DNA of 64,000 nt from NCBI GenBank assembly GCA_963668595.1, contig OY764876.1:3410001-3474000 (forward strand), read 5' to 3'. Below the pieces are notes generated by a model. The model did not search any database. It was not told the origin of the DNA and saw only the letters and a program-made list of their open reading frames with translations. Of this stretch, positions 9,062-18,145 are shown piece after piece. Source of the DNA: GWE2-42-39 sp963668595. Its GTDB lineage: Bacteria; Bacteroidota; Bacteroidia; Bacteroidales; Prolixibacteraceae. Position 1 is the first letter of the stretch. Each line of letters begins with the position of its first letter. Made by a program: the position numbers and the translations under genes.

Positions 9062-11311
9062 ATGATGAAGAATGTAAACCGAAAACCAAATGCATTTTCT
9101 CCCTTCTTTTTTCTCATTTTTTTGTTGATCGGTTGTCAACCCGGAAATCAAATTGTGTTAACCAATAATGGTGTTTCCGACTATGAAATTGTAGTAGCTG
9201 ATAACTCTCAGGAAACTGTAAAGCTGGCTGCCGAAGAACTGCAAAAAAGCATCGAAAAGATTTCAGGAACAATTATTCCGATTGTAGAGAAAAAGTCGCA
9301 GAACGACGGAAAGAAGAAGATTCTGTTCAACGAATCGCATTGGCCTACCGCAGAGCAGGTCGGAATAAAAACTTCGGGCGATACGCTTTTTATTCTCGGT
9401 GGAAGTCCGGAGGCGGTGTACAATGCAACGCTGGTTTTTTTGGAAGATTTTCTGGCCTGCCGCTGGTATGCGCCGGGAGTGGACAAATTTCCGCAGCAAA
9501 AAACAATTCGGCTAGTTGGGCCAATCGATTATCAGTACACACCAGGAATTACTACGCGCACGGTTCATTCGCGTTTGTTTTACGAACATCCTGAATTTGC
9601 TGCACATCAGAAAGTAACCACCGAAGCATTTCCTCGTTATGTGCCCGAAGCACGTGTGCATACTTTTCACCGCATGCTGCCCGAGCAGGTGTTTTACAAA
9701 AAACATCCCGAATATTATGCTTTGCGCGCGGGGCGCAGACTGCCGACGCAATTGTGTTTGTCCAATCCCGCGGTGCTTCAGATTGTAAAAGATTCGGTGC
9801 AAGCCATGTTTGCCCGGCATCCCGAAGCATCTGTTTTGTCGGTAAGTCAGGACGACAATACCCAATATTGCCAGTGCGATAATTGCCGTAAAATTGATGA
9901 GGAAGAAGGTTCTCCGGCTGGTAGCATGATTCGTTTTGTAAACGCTGTGGCTGCTGGTTTTCCTGATAAAATGATTTCGACGCTGGCCTATCAATATACG
10001 CGAAAGCCTTGCAAGACCAAGCCGGCCGAAAATGTACTGATTACGCTTTGTTCGATCGAATGCGACCGCAGTGCGCCCATTGCTGAAAAATGTACTGATT
10101 TTGCCGCCGACCTGATGGGCTGGAAACAGCTTACCGAGAATATCCGCATTTGGGATTATACCACGCAGTTTACGAACTTTCTGGCTCCGTTCCCGAACCT
10201 GCATACTTTGCAACCCAATTTGCAGTTTTTTCGCGACAATCACGCCAAATGGGTTTTCGAGCAACACAGCCACAATCCGAGCGAATTGTTCGAGTTGCGT
10301 TCGTATCTGACGGCTAAATTACTTTGGAATCCCGATGCGGATGCCGACGCGATTATTACCGATTTTGTGAATGGTTATTACGACGAAGCGGGTCCTTCAG
10401 TAAAAAAGTATATCGATGATATTCATCGCGAATTGCAAAACGACAGCACTTTCTTCCTGTATTTGTACGGCGATCCGTCGCAGGCTTTTTCTTCGTTTCT
10501 GAAACCGGAATTACTGGTTCAGTACAATGCCTGTTTCGATGAGGCCGAAGCTGTGGTAGCCGCAAAACCAGAAGTATTGCAACGTGTGAAAACGGCACGT
10601 TTGGGGGTCGATTATGCTTCGCTGGAAGCTGCCCGCAAAAATTCGTTCGACCAATTCCGCCTGACCAATATTTCAAACGGCAAAAAGCAAGTTGATACAA
10701 CAAGTTTACAACGTCTGAAAAACTTTGAAGAAACCTGTCGGAAAGCCGATATTCGTTTAATGAATGAAATGGGCTACACCGTAGATGAATACTGCCGCAC
10801 CTTTGAAAAAACAGCACAACGCATGCAGATGAACAATGTGGCGGAAGGGAAGATCGTGACTTTGTTGAGCAAACCAAAAAAATACGCGAACGAAGATCCG
10901 CAAACGCTTACCGACGGGGCTTTGGGCGGAAGCAGTTTTTTTGCCAACTGGCTGGGCTTTGAAGGAAACGATCTGGAAGCCGTGATTGATCTGGGAACAG
11001 TTCAGCCGATCGACACTGTTGCGGTCAGCTTTTTACAGGTGACCAACCACATTGTGTTTTTTCCTGAAAAAGTGACTTTCTCGTACTCGACTGACAATTC
11101 AAAATATCAGCTGTTGGGAGAAGTGAAAAACCAGCGTCCGTTGAGTCGCGAAAGCAAGGTAAACGATATGCAGGAATTCAATCTTTATACGCAGCCGGTA
11201 CAGGCTCGCTACCTGAAGATTCAGGCGAAAAATACCGGCATTGCCCCGGTTTGGCACCATGCCGCCGGCCTTCCGGTCTGGATTTTCTGCGACGAAGTGA
11301 TGGCAAACTAA
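9062..11311 (+). CDS. DUF4838 family lipoprotein (glycoside hydrolase-like) with F5/8 type C domain
   Basis: 749 aa from ATG 9062; an upstream in-frame ATG at 8978 is rejected because the lipoprotein signal (FFFLIFLLIGC, Cys25) begins after 9062. Residues ~35-150 resemble the N-terminal domain of alpha-glucuronidases (YEIVVADNSQETVKLAAEEL). The middle (~165-480) is the DUF4838 barrel-like region with SVSQDDNTQYCQCDNCRKID, including a CxC..C cluster. The last ~100 residues (AVIDLGTVQPIDTVAVSF ... ARYLKIQAKN) form a discoidin/F5/8C-type carbohydrate-binding fold. DUF4838 proteins are common in polysaccharide-degrading Bacteroidota and some are assigned as glycosidases; the substrate is unknown. 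It stands alone between two terminators. Confidence 0.82.
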   Translation: MMKNVNRKPNAFSPFFFLIFLLIGCQPGNQIVLTNNGVSDYEIVVADNSQETVKLAAEELQKSIEKISGTIIPIVEKKSQNDGKKKILFNESHWPTAEQVGIKTSGDTLFILGGSPEAVYNATLVFLEDFLACRWYAPGVDKFPQQKTIRLVGPIDYQYTPGITTRTVHSRLFYEHPEFAAHQKVTTEAFPRYVPEARVHTFHRMLPEQVFYKKHPEYYALRAGRRLPTQLCLSNPAVLQIVKDSVQAMFARHPEASVLSVSQDDNTQYCQCDNCRKIDEEEGSPAGSMIRFVNAVAAGFPDKMISTLAYQYTRKPCKTKPAENVLITLCSIECDRSAPIAEKCTDFAADLMGWKQLTENIRIWDYTTQFTNFLAPFPNLHTLQPNLQFFRDNHAKWVFEQHSHNPSELFELRSYLTAKLLWNPDADADAIITDFVNGYYDEAGPSVKKYIDDIHRELQNDSTFFLYLYGDPSQAFSSFLKPELLVQYNACFDEAEAVVAAKPEVLQRVKTARLGVDYASLEAARKNSFDQFRLTNISNGKKQVDTTSLQRLKNFEETCRKADIRLMNEMGYTVDEYCRTFEKTAQRMQMNNVAEGKIVTLLSKPKKYANEDPQTLTDGALGGSSFFANWLGFEGNDLEAVIDLGTVQPIDTVAVSFLQVTNHIVFFPEKVTFSYSTDNSKYQLLGEVKNQRPLSRESKVNDMQEFNLYTQPVQARYLKIQAKNTGIAPVWHHAAGLPVWIFCDEVMAN

Positions 11312-11336
11312 CGGCAAATAAATTAGAAACAAAGAA

Positions 11337-11367
11337 TCCCGCCTTGTGAAACAGGGCGGGACTTTTT
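11337..11367 (+). terminator. Rho-independent terminator after the DUF4838 gene
   Basis: Ten-bp stem (11337-11346 with 11352-11361, one G.U, GC-rich core TCCCGCC/GGCGGGA), loop TGAAA, then CTTTTT. Confidence 0.9.
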
Positions 11368-11429
11368 GTTTGTGAGTTGATGCACATACGATTTGAAAGA
11401 TGTATATTCGTTAGATACTTTTTTAAGAG

Positions 11430-12824
11430 ATGACAATCAGCCGGATTCGAAATATTTGTTCTCAGGGAGAAGGTATTCGTAATGAGTTTAAACAGGCGCG
11501 TGAAAAACTGCCTGAAAACTTGTTTGAATCTATCTGTGCGATGCTTAATCGAAGCGGAGGTGATATTCTTTTGGGTGTTGCTAATGATGGCGCCTTCACC
11601 GGAGTTGATGAGACCAAAGTTGACGACATGATTACCAATATTGCCAATTTGAGCAATAATCCTCAGAAGTTAAATCCACCGTTTATTTTGTTTTCAAAAG
11701 TGCATGTGATAGATGGTTTTCATATTATTCATCTTCAGATTCCGGAAAGTTCACAGGTACATCAAAGCGGAGGTAAAATTTATGATAGAAGTAACGATGG
11801 TGATTTTGTGGTTCGTGGGGTACATCAAATTGCTGAACTTTATAACCGCAAACGAAATCATTATACTGAAGGAGCCATTTATCCCGCTTTTGGTTTTGAG
11901 GATTTTAAACAGTCGCTTTTCTCAAAAGTACGCAGTTTAATTCGTAGTAATAATCCGGAACATCCGTGGTTAGGTTTAGACGATGTGCAAATGCTGCGAG
12001 TGGCTGGGCTTTACGATCATGACTATAAAACCGGGGAAGAAGGCTACACTTTAGCTGCTATTCTATTGTTCGGAAAAGACGAAGCTATTCGAAGCGTTGT
12101 TCCTCATTACAAAATTGATGCATTGGTTCGTCGTTTTAATGTCGATAGGTACGATGATCGTCTTTATATTCATACAAACTTGATTGAAGCGTATGAGCAA
12201 TTGTTGGATTTTGTAGCGAAACATTTGCCTGATCGATTTTATCTTGAAGGCGATCAGCGGCGTAGTTTACGAACCATTATTTTTCGTGAGCTTGTTGCTA
12301 ATATTTTGGTTCATAAAGAATACACTAATGCTTATCCAACAACATTTATAATAACAAAATCAGCAGTGATTACCGAAAATGGTAATGTATCCAACGGAGA
12401 GGGACAAATTGATGTCAATAATTTTAAACCTTTTCCCAAGAATCCGGTCATTGCCAAGTTCTTTATGCAGTTGGGACGATTTGATGAATTGGGATCAGGA
12501 GTGCTGAATATTAATAAATTTTGTAAAGCATATTCTGGTCAAGATAATCCTGAGTTTATTGAAGGTCCTGTTTTTAGAACCATTATTCCGTTAAGTGAGG
12601 GATTAAGTGAGGGATTAAGTGAGGGATTAAGTGAGGGATTAAAATTATTGTTTGAATTTATTGCTTCGAACGAAGGTATCCAGGCAAAAAATTTGTCAGA
12701 GAAGCTTGATCGCCCTATAAAAACGATTGAACGGCAGATAAAAGAGTTGATTCTCCGAGGGTTTATTGAGCGGAGAGGAAGCAGAAAAACCGGAGGATAT
12801 TTTCCTGTTAAAATATTAGAATAG
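11430..12824 (+). CDS. AlbA_2/RecG-like putative transcriptional regulator with LSEG tandem repeat
   Basis: 464 aa. Residues ~15-135 are an AlbA_2/Schlafen-type putative DNA- or nucleic-acid-binding domain (GEGIRNEFKQARE ... CAMLNRSGGDILLGVANDG). Residues ~270-385 look like the HATPase_c_4 domain of RecG-like regulators (FRELVANILVHKEYTNAYPT, later GRFDELGSGVLNINKF). A linker of four LSEG units (about residues 388-403) leads into a C-terminal winged helix (GIQAKNLSEKLDRPIKTIERQIKELILRG in part). Such proteins are annotated as ATP-binding transcriptional regulators; the target is unknown. The following zinc-ribbon gene starts 24 bp downstream and may be co-transcribed. Confidence 0.85.
   Translation: MTISRIRNICSQGEGIRNEFKQAREKLPENLFESICAMLNRSGGDILLGVANDGAFTGVDETKVDDMITNIANLSNNPQKLNPPFILFSKVHVIDGFHIIHLQIPESSQVHQSGGKIYDRSNDGDFVVRGVHQIAELYNRKRNHYTEGAIYPAFGFEDFKQSLFSKVRSLIRSNNPEHPWLGLDDVQMLRVAGLYDHDYKTGEEGYTLAAILLFGKDEAIRSVVPHYKIDALVRRFNVDRYDDRLYIHTNLIEAYEQLLDFVAKHLPDRFYLEGDQRRSLRTIIFRELVANILVHKEYTNAYPTTFIITKSAVITENGNVSNGEGQIDVNNFKPFPKNPVIAKFFMQLGRFDELGSGVLNINKFCKAYSGQDNPEFIEGPVFRTIIPLSEGLSEGLSEGLSEGLKLLFEFIASNEGIQAKNLSEKLDRPIKTIERQIKELILRGFIERRGSRKTGGYFPVKILE
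12591..12638 (+). repeat. Four perfect 12-bp tandem repeats inside the regulator gene
   Basis: TTAAGTGAGGGA occurs four times without any difference, encoding LSEG x4. The unit is a multiple of three, so slippage would change linker length without a frameshift. Confidence 0.97.
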
Positions 12825-12848
12825 TGTTTCACAAAATATTTTTCATTT

Positions 12849-13265
12849 ATGAAAACTTGCCCCAATTGTAAAGCCGAAGTGGACGACAATTTTGAAATAT
12901 GCTGGAATTGCCAGTACAATTTTGCCGATTCGCATGTGATGAATGAAGCTGAATTTGCAGTGGTTTGTCCTCAGTGCCAGGCCGAAGTTGATTCAAAAAT
13001 GCAATTTTGTCCGTATTGCAAACACGATTTAAATTCTGTCGTTGAGCTTGATAAGCATGGAATATCTGGAGCAACAAAGCAAATAGACTGTTTGCGTTGT
13101 AAAGTTCCCATGTTGTTCAACGGAAACTATCGTTTTCACGAAGGAACCCGAATGGGAGTTTTTGGCGATCTGGCTGAATTGTTTACAAACCGTGAGTCGT
13201 TCGATCTGTATTATTGCCCCGCTTGTGGAAAAGTTGAGTTTTTTCTGCCGGATATGTCGTTGTAA
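12849..13265 (+). CDS. Zinc-ribbon protein
   Basis: 138 aa with three ribbon-like Cys pairs: CPNCKAEVDDNFEICWNC (residues 4-21), CPQCQAEVDSKMQFCPYC (~39-56) and CLRC (~78-81) with CPAC (~124-127) flanking the segment YRFHEGTRMGVFGDLAELF. The third ribbon resembles the zinc-ribbon part of small Bacteroidota DUF proteins. No signal peptide or membrane helix. Probably a nucleic-acid or protein-binding adaptor; specific function unknown. It lies 24 bp after the RecG-like regulator. Confidence 0.75.
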   Translation: MKTCPNCKAEVDDNFEICWNCQYNFADSHVMNEAEFAVVCPQCQAEVDSKMQFCPYCKHDLNSVVELDKHGISGATKQIDCLRCKVPMLFNGNYRFHEGTRMGVFGDLAELFTNRESFDLYYCPACGKVEFFLPDMSL

Positions 13266-13527
13266 TCTGTCTGTAAAAAAGGAATCGGTTCTTAATTATA
13301 TTACTGATTAAGTGTTTGTTGGTGCTGGATGTGTTGTGTTTCTGTGAAAAAACATAGTGTAACTTTGGCAGTATCTTCAATTTCCATATTTTTGCAGGGC
13401 TTTTTATCGCTGATTTATTACTGCTTCTGTAGTTGGATCGATATTATCGCGGCAAACAACAGGTGATATAAGTTTTCTAAACAGTAGATTCAAGTTTGAT
13501 AAAGAATAAAAAGATAATAAAATTACT

Positions 13528-13599
13528 GGTTCCATAGTTCAACGGATAGAACGACAGTTTCCTAAACTGTAAATCCGGGTTCGATTCCCGGTGGGACTA
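13528..13599 (+). tRNA. tRNA-Arg (anticodon CCT)
   Basis: A 72-nt cloverleaf: acceptor stem GGTTCCA/TGGGACT, D-stem GTTC/GAAC, anticodon stem ACAGT/ACTGT with loop TTCCTAA (anticodon CCT), T-arm CCGGG-TTCGATT-CCCGG, discriminator A. CCA is not encoded. The first acceptor pair is G.U. Confidence 0.95.
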
Positions 13600-13614
13600 C
13601 AAAAATTAAATTTT

Positions 13615-13652
13615 AAACTCTGTAATTCTGTGAATTATGGAGTTTTTGTTTT
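13615..13652 (+). terminator. Terminator after tRNA-Arg
   Basis: AAACTC-TG-TAATTC (13615-13628) pairs with GAATTA-TG-GAGTTT (13632-13645) around loop TGT with one internal bulge, followed by TTGTTTTTT. Confidence 0.75.
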
Positions 13653-13818
13653 TTGAGGGGGCAAATTTGGGAACGGATGTATTCCATTTTTGAATTGATT
13701 CAGAATTTGGGAACGAACAGGGGAGAGACGGTATGTGAATTTTTTGTTTCCAAAAGCTCCTGAAAACCCAGATATAAATTCGGAACGAGTATAAATTAGC
13801 TATTTTCGGGCCTCATTT

Positions 13819-13849
13819 TTTGTTGATGAGAATCGTTCCTCTACATTTG
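13819..13849 (+). promoter_or_regulatory. Promoter of sdhCAB
   Basis: TTTG (13819-13822), 19 bp, TACATTTG (13842-13849): an exact match to the Bacteroidota -33/-7 consensus, 47 bp before the sdhC start. The rest of the 13653-13896 spacer shows no gene. Confidence 0.8.
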
Positions 13850-13896
13850 TATAAATTTTCAGAAATATTAATTGTTTAAATAAAAACTAATCGTCT

Positions 13897-14577
13897 ATGA
13901 GCAATTTTCTGACTGCCTCCATTGGAAGGAAATTTTTAATGAGCATTACAGGCTTATTCCTGATGATGTTCATTTTGGTTCACCTCGGACTTAATTTGTT
14001 GTTGATTTTTGATGACAGCGGTGAACTTTTCAACCTGGGCGCAAACTTTATGGCTACCAATCCCGCCATTAAGATCATGGAACCCGTCTTGGGATTAGGC
14101 TTTGTCGTGCATATCATCTGGTCATTCATTGTGAGTATTCAAAACATGAAAGCTCGTCCGGTAAGATATGCTGTTTCTCAACAGTCTTATTCAAGTACAT
14201 GGGCTTCACGTAATATGTTGATTTTGGGTGCTCTGGTGCTGGTATTCCTTGCCCTGCACATCATCAACTTCTTTTACGTAATTAAATTCGATCCGCACTC
14301 AATGTCAACGGCTGTTGTAAACGGAGAAGAAATGGAAGACACCTACACGCTGGTTGCTGGTTTATTTAAAAGCAGTGTTGTTTACTGCCTGGTTTATGTT
14401 GTAGCTGGCTTATTGCTTGGCTTGCATCTGGCACATGGTTTCTGGTCGGCTTTCCAAACTATTGGTTTATCCAACAAAGTATGGATCAAACGCCTCCAGT
14501 TTGTTGCAAAAGTTTTTGCTTTTGTAGTAGCCCTTGGCTTTTCCATCATTCCATTGTATTTCCTGATTAAATTTTAA
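13897..14577 (+). CDS. sdhC: Succinate dehydrogenase/fumarate reductase cytochrome b subunit
   Basis: 226 aa, five hydrophobic segments (about residues 15-38, 57-78, 104-130, 152-178, 203-224), typical of the single-polypeptide di-haem cytochrome b558-type anchor found in Bacteroidota. Candidate haem ligands are His in LVHLGLNL, VVHIIWSF, LALHIINF and GLHLAHGF. It passes electrons between menaquinone and the iron-sulfur subunit in the inner membrane. First gene of sdhCAB, 18 bp before sdhA. No separate sdhD is needed in this class. Confidence 0.94.
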   Translation: MSNFLTASIGRKFLMSITGLFLMMFILVHLGLNLLLIFDDSGELFNLGANFMATNPAIKIMEPVLGLGFVVHIIWSFIVSIQNMKARPVRYAVSQQSYSSTWASRNMLILGALVLVFLALHIINFFYVIKFDPHSMSTAVVNGEEMEDTYTLVAGLFKSSVVYCLVYVVAGLLLGLHLAHGFWSAFQTIGLSNKVWIKRLQFVAKVFAFVVALGFSIIPLYFLIKF

Positions 14578-14595
14578 TCGAAAAGAAATTGAATT

Positions 14596-16536
14596 ATGAG
14601 CGTATTAAATGCAAGAATACCCGAAGGGCCATTAGCCCAGAAGTGGACAAACTATAAAAATCACCAGAAACTGGTGAACCCTGCCAACAAACGCAGATTA
14701 GACGTGATTGTTGTTGGTACCGGATTGGCTGGTGGCGCTGCTGCTGCCTCGCTTGGTGAAATGGGTTTCAATGTAAAAAACTTTACCATTCAGGATTCTC
14801 CTCGTCGTGCTCACTCGATTGCTGCACAGGGAGGTATCAATGCTGCAAAAAACTATCCAAATGACGGTGACTCGGTTTACCGTTTGTTTTACGATACAAT
14901 CAAAGGTGGTGACTATCGTGCACGCGAAGCAAACGTTTACCGTTTAGCCGAAGTGAGCAACAGCATCATCGACCAGTGTGTGGCACAAGGCGTTCCTTTT
15001 GCCCGCGAATACGGAGGTTTGCTTGACAACCGTTCATTCGGTGGTGCTCAGGTTAGCCGTACTTTCTATGCCAAAGGACAAACTGGACAGCAGTTGTTGT
15101 TGGGTGCTTACCAGGCACTGATGCGCCAGGTAAACGCAGGTACTGTAAAAATGTACACTCGTACCGAATTGGTTGACATTGTAATTGTTGACGGAAAAGC
15201 TCGTGGTATTATTGCCCGCGACTTAGTAACCGGCGAATTGCAACGTCATTTTGGTCACGCAGTAGTATTGGCAACAGGTGGTTACGGAAATACCTTCTTT
15301 CTGTCAACCAACGCTATGGGGTCAAACGGATCGGCTGCAATTAAAGCTTTCCACAAAGGTGCAATGTTTGCCAACCCATGTATGGCTCAGATTCACCCAA
15401 CTTGTATCCCTGTTCACGGCGAATTCCAGTCGAAACTGACTTTGATGTCGGAGTCGCTGCGTAACGATGGCCGTATTTGGGTTCCGAAGAAAAAAGAAGA
15501 TGCTGAAGCGATCCGCGCAGGCAAAAAGAAACCAACTGATCTTTCGGAAGAAGAACGCGATTATTATTTGGAACGTCGTTATCCGGCTTTCGGTAACCTT
15601 GTTCCCCGCGACGTTGCTTCACGTGCTGCCAAAGAACGCTGTGATGCAGGCTTTGGAGTAGGTGCAACAGGCTTGGCAGTTTACCTCGATTTTAAATCGG
15701 CTATCGAGCGTTTGGGCGAAAAAACCATTGAAGCCCGCTACGGTAACTTGTTCCAGATGTACGAAAAAATCGTTGACGAAAATCCATACAAAACACCAAT
15801 GATGATTTATCCGGCTATCCACTACACCATGGGTGGTATCTGGGTTGATTATGAATTGCAAACCAATATTCCTGGCTTGTTCGCAGCTGGTGAAGCGAAC
15901 TTCTCTGATCACGGTGCAAACCGTTTGGGTGCTTCAGCATTGATGCAGGGATTGGCTGACGGATATTTCGTGCTTCCATACACAATTCAGAATTATTTGG
16001 CTGATGACATCCGCACACCGCGCATGACCGGCAACGAACCTGAATTTGTTGAAGCTGAAAAAGCAGTAAAAGCCCGCTTTGAGAAATTGATGAGCATTAA
16101 AGGAAAACGCTCGGTTGATAGCATTCACAAAGAACTTGGTTTAGTAATGTGGGATTTTGTTGGAATGGGCCGTAACAAAGAAGGTTTGGAACATGCCATC
16201 AAACGTATTGCTGAAATTAAGAAAGAATTCTGGAGCAACGTTCGTATTCCGGGCGACATCAAAGGAATGAATATTGAATTGGAAAAAGCCAGCCGTTTGG
16301 CCGATTTCATTGAAATTGGTGACCTGATGGCTCGTGACGGATTGAACCGTGAAGAAAGTTGCGGTGGACACTTCCGCGAAGAATATCAAACTGAAGAAGG
16401 CGAAGCACTTCGTCAGGACGACAAATTCGCTTATGTTGGTTGCTGGGAATACAAAGGCGAAGGCAAAGAACCTCAGCTGCACAAGGAAGAATTGGTTTAC
16501 GAACACGTAAAAATGGTTCAGCGTAATTACAAGTAA
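14596..16536 (+). CDS. sdhA: Succinate dehydrogenase/fumarate reductase flavoprotein subunit
   Basis: 646 aa. The FAD-binding Rossmann motif is at ~38-52 (VIVVGTGLAGGAAAASL), and the covalent flavin site is in RRAHSIAAQGGINAA with His73. Catalytic and substrate-binding stretches include HPTCIPVHGEFQSKL and the HYTMGGIWVDYELQTNIPGL region, followed by GEANFSDHGANRLGASALMQ. Length and order are as expected for the Bacteroidota enzyme, which catalyses succinate/fumarate interconversion in the TCA cycle or fumarate respiration. Between sdhC and sdhB in one operon. Confidence 0.96.
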   Translation: MSVLNARIPEGPLAQKWTNYKNHQKLVNPANKRRLDVIVVGTGLAGGAAAASLGEMGFNVKNFTIQDSPRRAHSIAAQGGINAAKNYPNDGDSVYRLFYDTIKGGDYRAREANVYRLAEVSNSIIDQCVAQGVPFAREYGGLLDNRSFGGAQVSRTFYAKGQTGQQLLLGAYQALMRQVNAGTVKMYTRTELVDIVIVDGKARGIIARDLVTGELQRHFGHAVVLATGGYGNTFFLSTNAMGSNGSAAIKAFHKGAMFANPCMAQIHPTCIPVHGEFQSKLTLMSESLRNDGRIWVPKKKEDAEAIRAGKKKPTDLSEEERDYYLERRYPAFGNLVPRDVASRAAKERCDAGFGVGATGLAVYLDFKSAIERLGEKTIEARYGNLFQMYEKIVDENPYKTPMMIYPAIHYTMGGIWVDYELQTNIPGLFAAGEANFSDHGANRLGASALMQGLADGYFVLPYTIQNYLADDIRTPRMTGNEPEFVEAEKAVKARFEKLMSIKGKRSVDSIHKELGLVMWDFVGMGRNKEGLEHAIKRIAEIKKEFWSNVRIPGDIKGMNIELEKASRLADFIEIGDLMARDGLNREESCGGHFREEYQTEEGEALRQDDKFAYVGCWEYKGEGKEPQLHKEELVYEHVKMVQRNYK

Positions 16537-16560
16537 TGGCTTTTTAAAAGGAGATCAATC

Positions 16561-17316
16561 ATGGAAAAAACAATAAATCTCACGCTTAAGGTTTGGCGTC
16601 AGAACGGTCCCAAAGAAAAAGGCCGTTTCGAAACCTACAAAGTAAGCAACATCTCGACTGATAGCTCGTTTCTTGAAATGATGGACATTTTGAACGAGCA
16701 ACTGGTCAGTGAAAATAAAGAACCTGTTGCTTTCGATCACGACTGTCGCGAAGGTATTTGCGGAATGTGTTCGTTGTACATCAATGGCCGTCCACACGGA
16801 CCGGATGATGACGTAACAACTTGCCAGTTGCACATGCGTAAATTTAAAGATGGTGAAACTGTTACCATCGAACCATGGCGTGCAGCGGCTTTCCCAATCA
16901 TCAAAGACCTGATTGTTGACCGTACTGCTTTTGATAAAATTATTGCTGCAGGTGGTTACGTATCTGTTTCAACGGGAGGTGTACCTGATGCCAACGCTAT
17001 TCCAATTCCGAAAGATGATGCAGACGAAGCAATGGATTCGGCTTCATGTATCGGTTGTGGTGCCTGCGTTGCTGCATGTAAAAACTCATCGGCTATGTTG
17101 TTCCTTTCAGCAAAAGTAAGCCAGTTGGCTTTGTTGCCACAAGGTCGTGTTGAGGCTGCCCGTCGTGCAAAAGCGATGGTTGCTAAAATGGACGAACTGG
17201 GTTTTGGTGGTTGTACCAATACTGGCGCTTGCGAAGTGGAATGCCCGAAAAACGTTTCGATTACCAACATCGCACGTTTGAACCGCGAGTACTTGAAAGC
17301 AAGACTTTCAGAATAG
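16561..17316 (+). CDS. sdhB: Succinate dehydrogenase/fumarate reductase iron-sulfur subunit
   Basis: 251 aa. The [2Fe-2S] ferredoxin-like domain carries CREGICGMC and a later TTCQLH; the C-terminal part holds CIGCGACVAACKNSS and CTNTGACEVECPKNVSI, which bind the [4Fe-4S] and [3Fe-4S] clusters. An AAAAGGAGATCA sequence just before the ATG is an unusually good Shine-Dalgarno for a Bacteroidota gene. Last gene of sdhCAB, followed by a terminator. Confidence 0.96.
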   Translation: MEKTINLTLKVWRQNGPKEKGRFETYKVSNISTDSSFLEMMDILNEQLVSENKEPVAFDHDCREGICGMCSLYINGRPHGPDDDVTTCQLHMRKFKDGETVTIEPWRAAAFPIIKDLIVDRTAFDKIIAAGGYVSVSTGGVPDANAIPIPKDDADEAMDSASCIGCGACVAACKNSSAMLFLSAKVSQLALLPQGRVEAARRAKAMVAKMDELGFGGCTNTGACEVECPKNVSITNIARLNREYLKARLSE

Positions 17317-17333
17317 TATTAACTGAAATATAC

Positions 17334-17368
17334 AAAAGCTCCGGAGATCAATTCTTCGGGGCTTTTTT
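17334..17368 (+). terminator. Rho-independent terminator of sdhCAB
   Basis: Fourteen-bp stem (17334-17347 with 17353-17366, two G.U), loop TCAAT, then a T-run. Confidence 0.9.
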
Positions 17369-17470
17369 GTTTTAGTTGAATGTCAGATAATTCTCCTAAT
17401 TTTTTTTCTTGCTCATATTTTTTACTTTCGTTGCATTGACTTGCACCTGTACAGGTAAATAGATAACCCG

Positions 17471-18055
17471 ATGTCAAGACCAATTGACTTTGTATTCTCT
17501 GGCTCCGAATCCGATCTGGAAAATTTCGGGGAGCTATTTCGGCGGTACTATCCGCGGATGAAAAGCTATGCCTCGTATTTTCTAAAGAATCCGGATGAGG
17601 CAGAGGATCTGGTTCAGGATGTTTTTGTTCAGTCGTGGAACCAGCGTACAATGTTGAATGCGGAAAAAAATGTTGCCTCATTCATATTTGTTCAATTAAA
17701 AAACCGCTGCCTGAATTCGCTTCGCAAAAAGGTAATCGAAGAAAAATACGTTTTGTCGCAGACGCATCTTGATTCTGAAGAATTGTACGCAATCAGTTTC
17801 AATCAGTCGGGCGAATTTGTTAGCATGAAGGAACATCTGGAGAATGAACTGAATCAACTTATTGCACGTATGCCAGAGAAATGTGGTCAGGCTTTTGCCC
17901 TGAAATGGTTGGAGGGAAAAAAAATCAGAGAGATTGCCCAGATAATGAATATTTCGACCACAATGGTAGATAAGCATTTGGCAAAAGGCTTGGAAATAGC
18001 CCGGGAAAAATTATCTCCAGAGGTTTTTCTTTTTTTATTTCTGCCTGGAAAATAA
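17471..18055 (+). CDS. ECF RNA polymerase sigma factor of PUL1
   Basis: 194 aa. Region 2 (FGELFRRYYPRMKSYASYFL ... AEDLVQDVFVQSW) and region 4 (LIARMPEKCGQAFALKWLEG ... IREIAQIMNISTTMVDKHL) are both present, as in the Bacteroidota PUL-linked ECF family. The protein should be held inactive by, or activated through, the FecR protein encoded 91 bp downstream and should drive the susC/susD genes that follow. A perfect 12-bp palindrome ACCTGTACAGGT lies at 17445-17456, 14 bp before the start. Confidence 0.93.
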   Translation: MSRPIDFVFSGSESDLENFGELFRRYYPRMKSYASYFLKNPDEAEDLVQDVFVQSWNQRTMLNAEKNVASFIFVQLKNRCLNSLRKKVIEEKYVLSQTHLDSEELYAISFNQSGEFVSMKEHLENELNQLIARMPEKCGQAFALKWLEGKKIREIAQIMNISTTMVDKHLAKGLEIAREKLSPEVFLFLFLPGK

Positions 18056-18145
18056 AGCAATTTGCTTTGATAGAAGTTTTTTTTCCAACAAAGGTTGGTA
18101 AAAGCCAAAGTAAATGTGTACTTCTTTTACATAGCAGAATTAGGC

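Noticed and set aside
12591..12638. Possible CRISPR-like array
   Set aside because: The four units are directly adjacent with no spacers and lie in frame inside a coding region.
17334..17470. A fourth copy of the conserved upstream element before the PUL1 sigma gene
   Set aside because: Only short pieces (CAGATAATT, CATATTTTTTAC) resemble it, with different spacing, so the match is not convincing.
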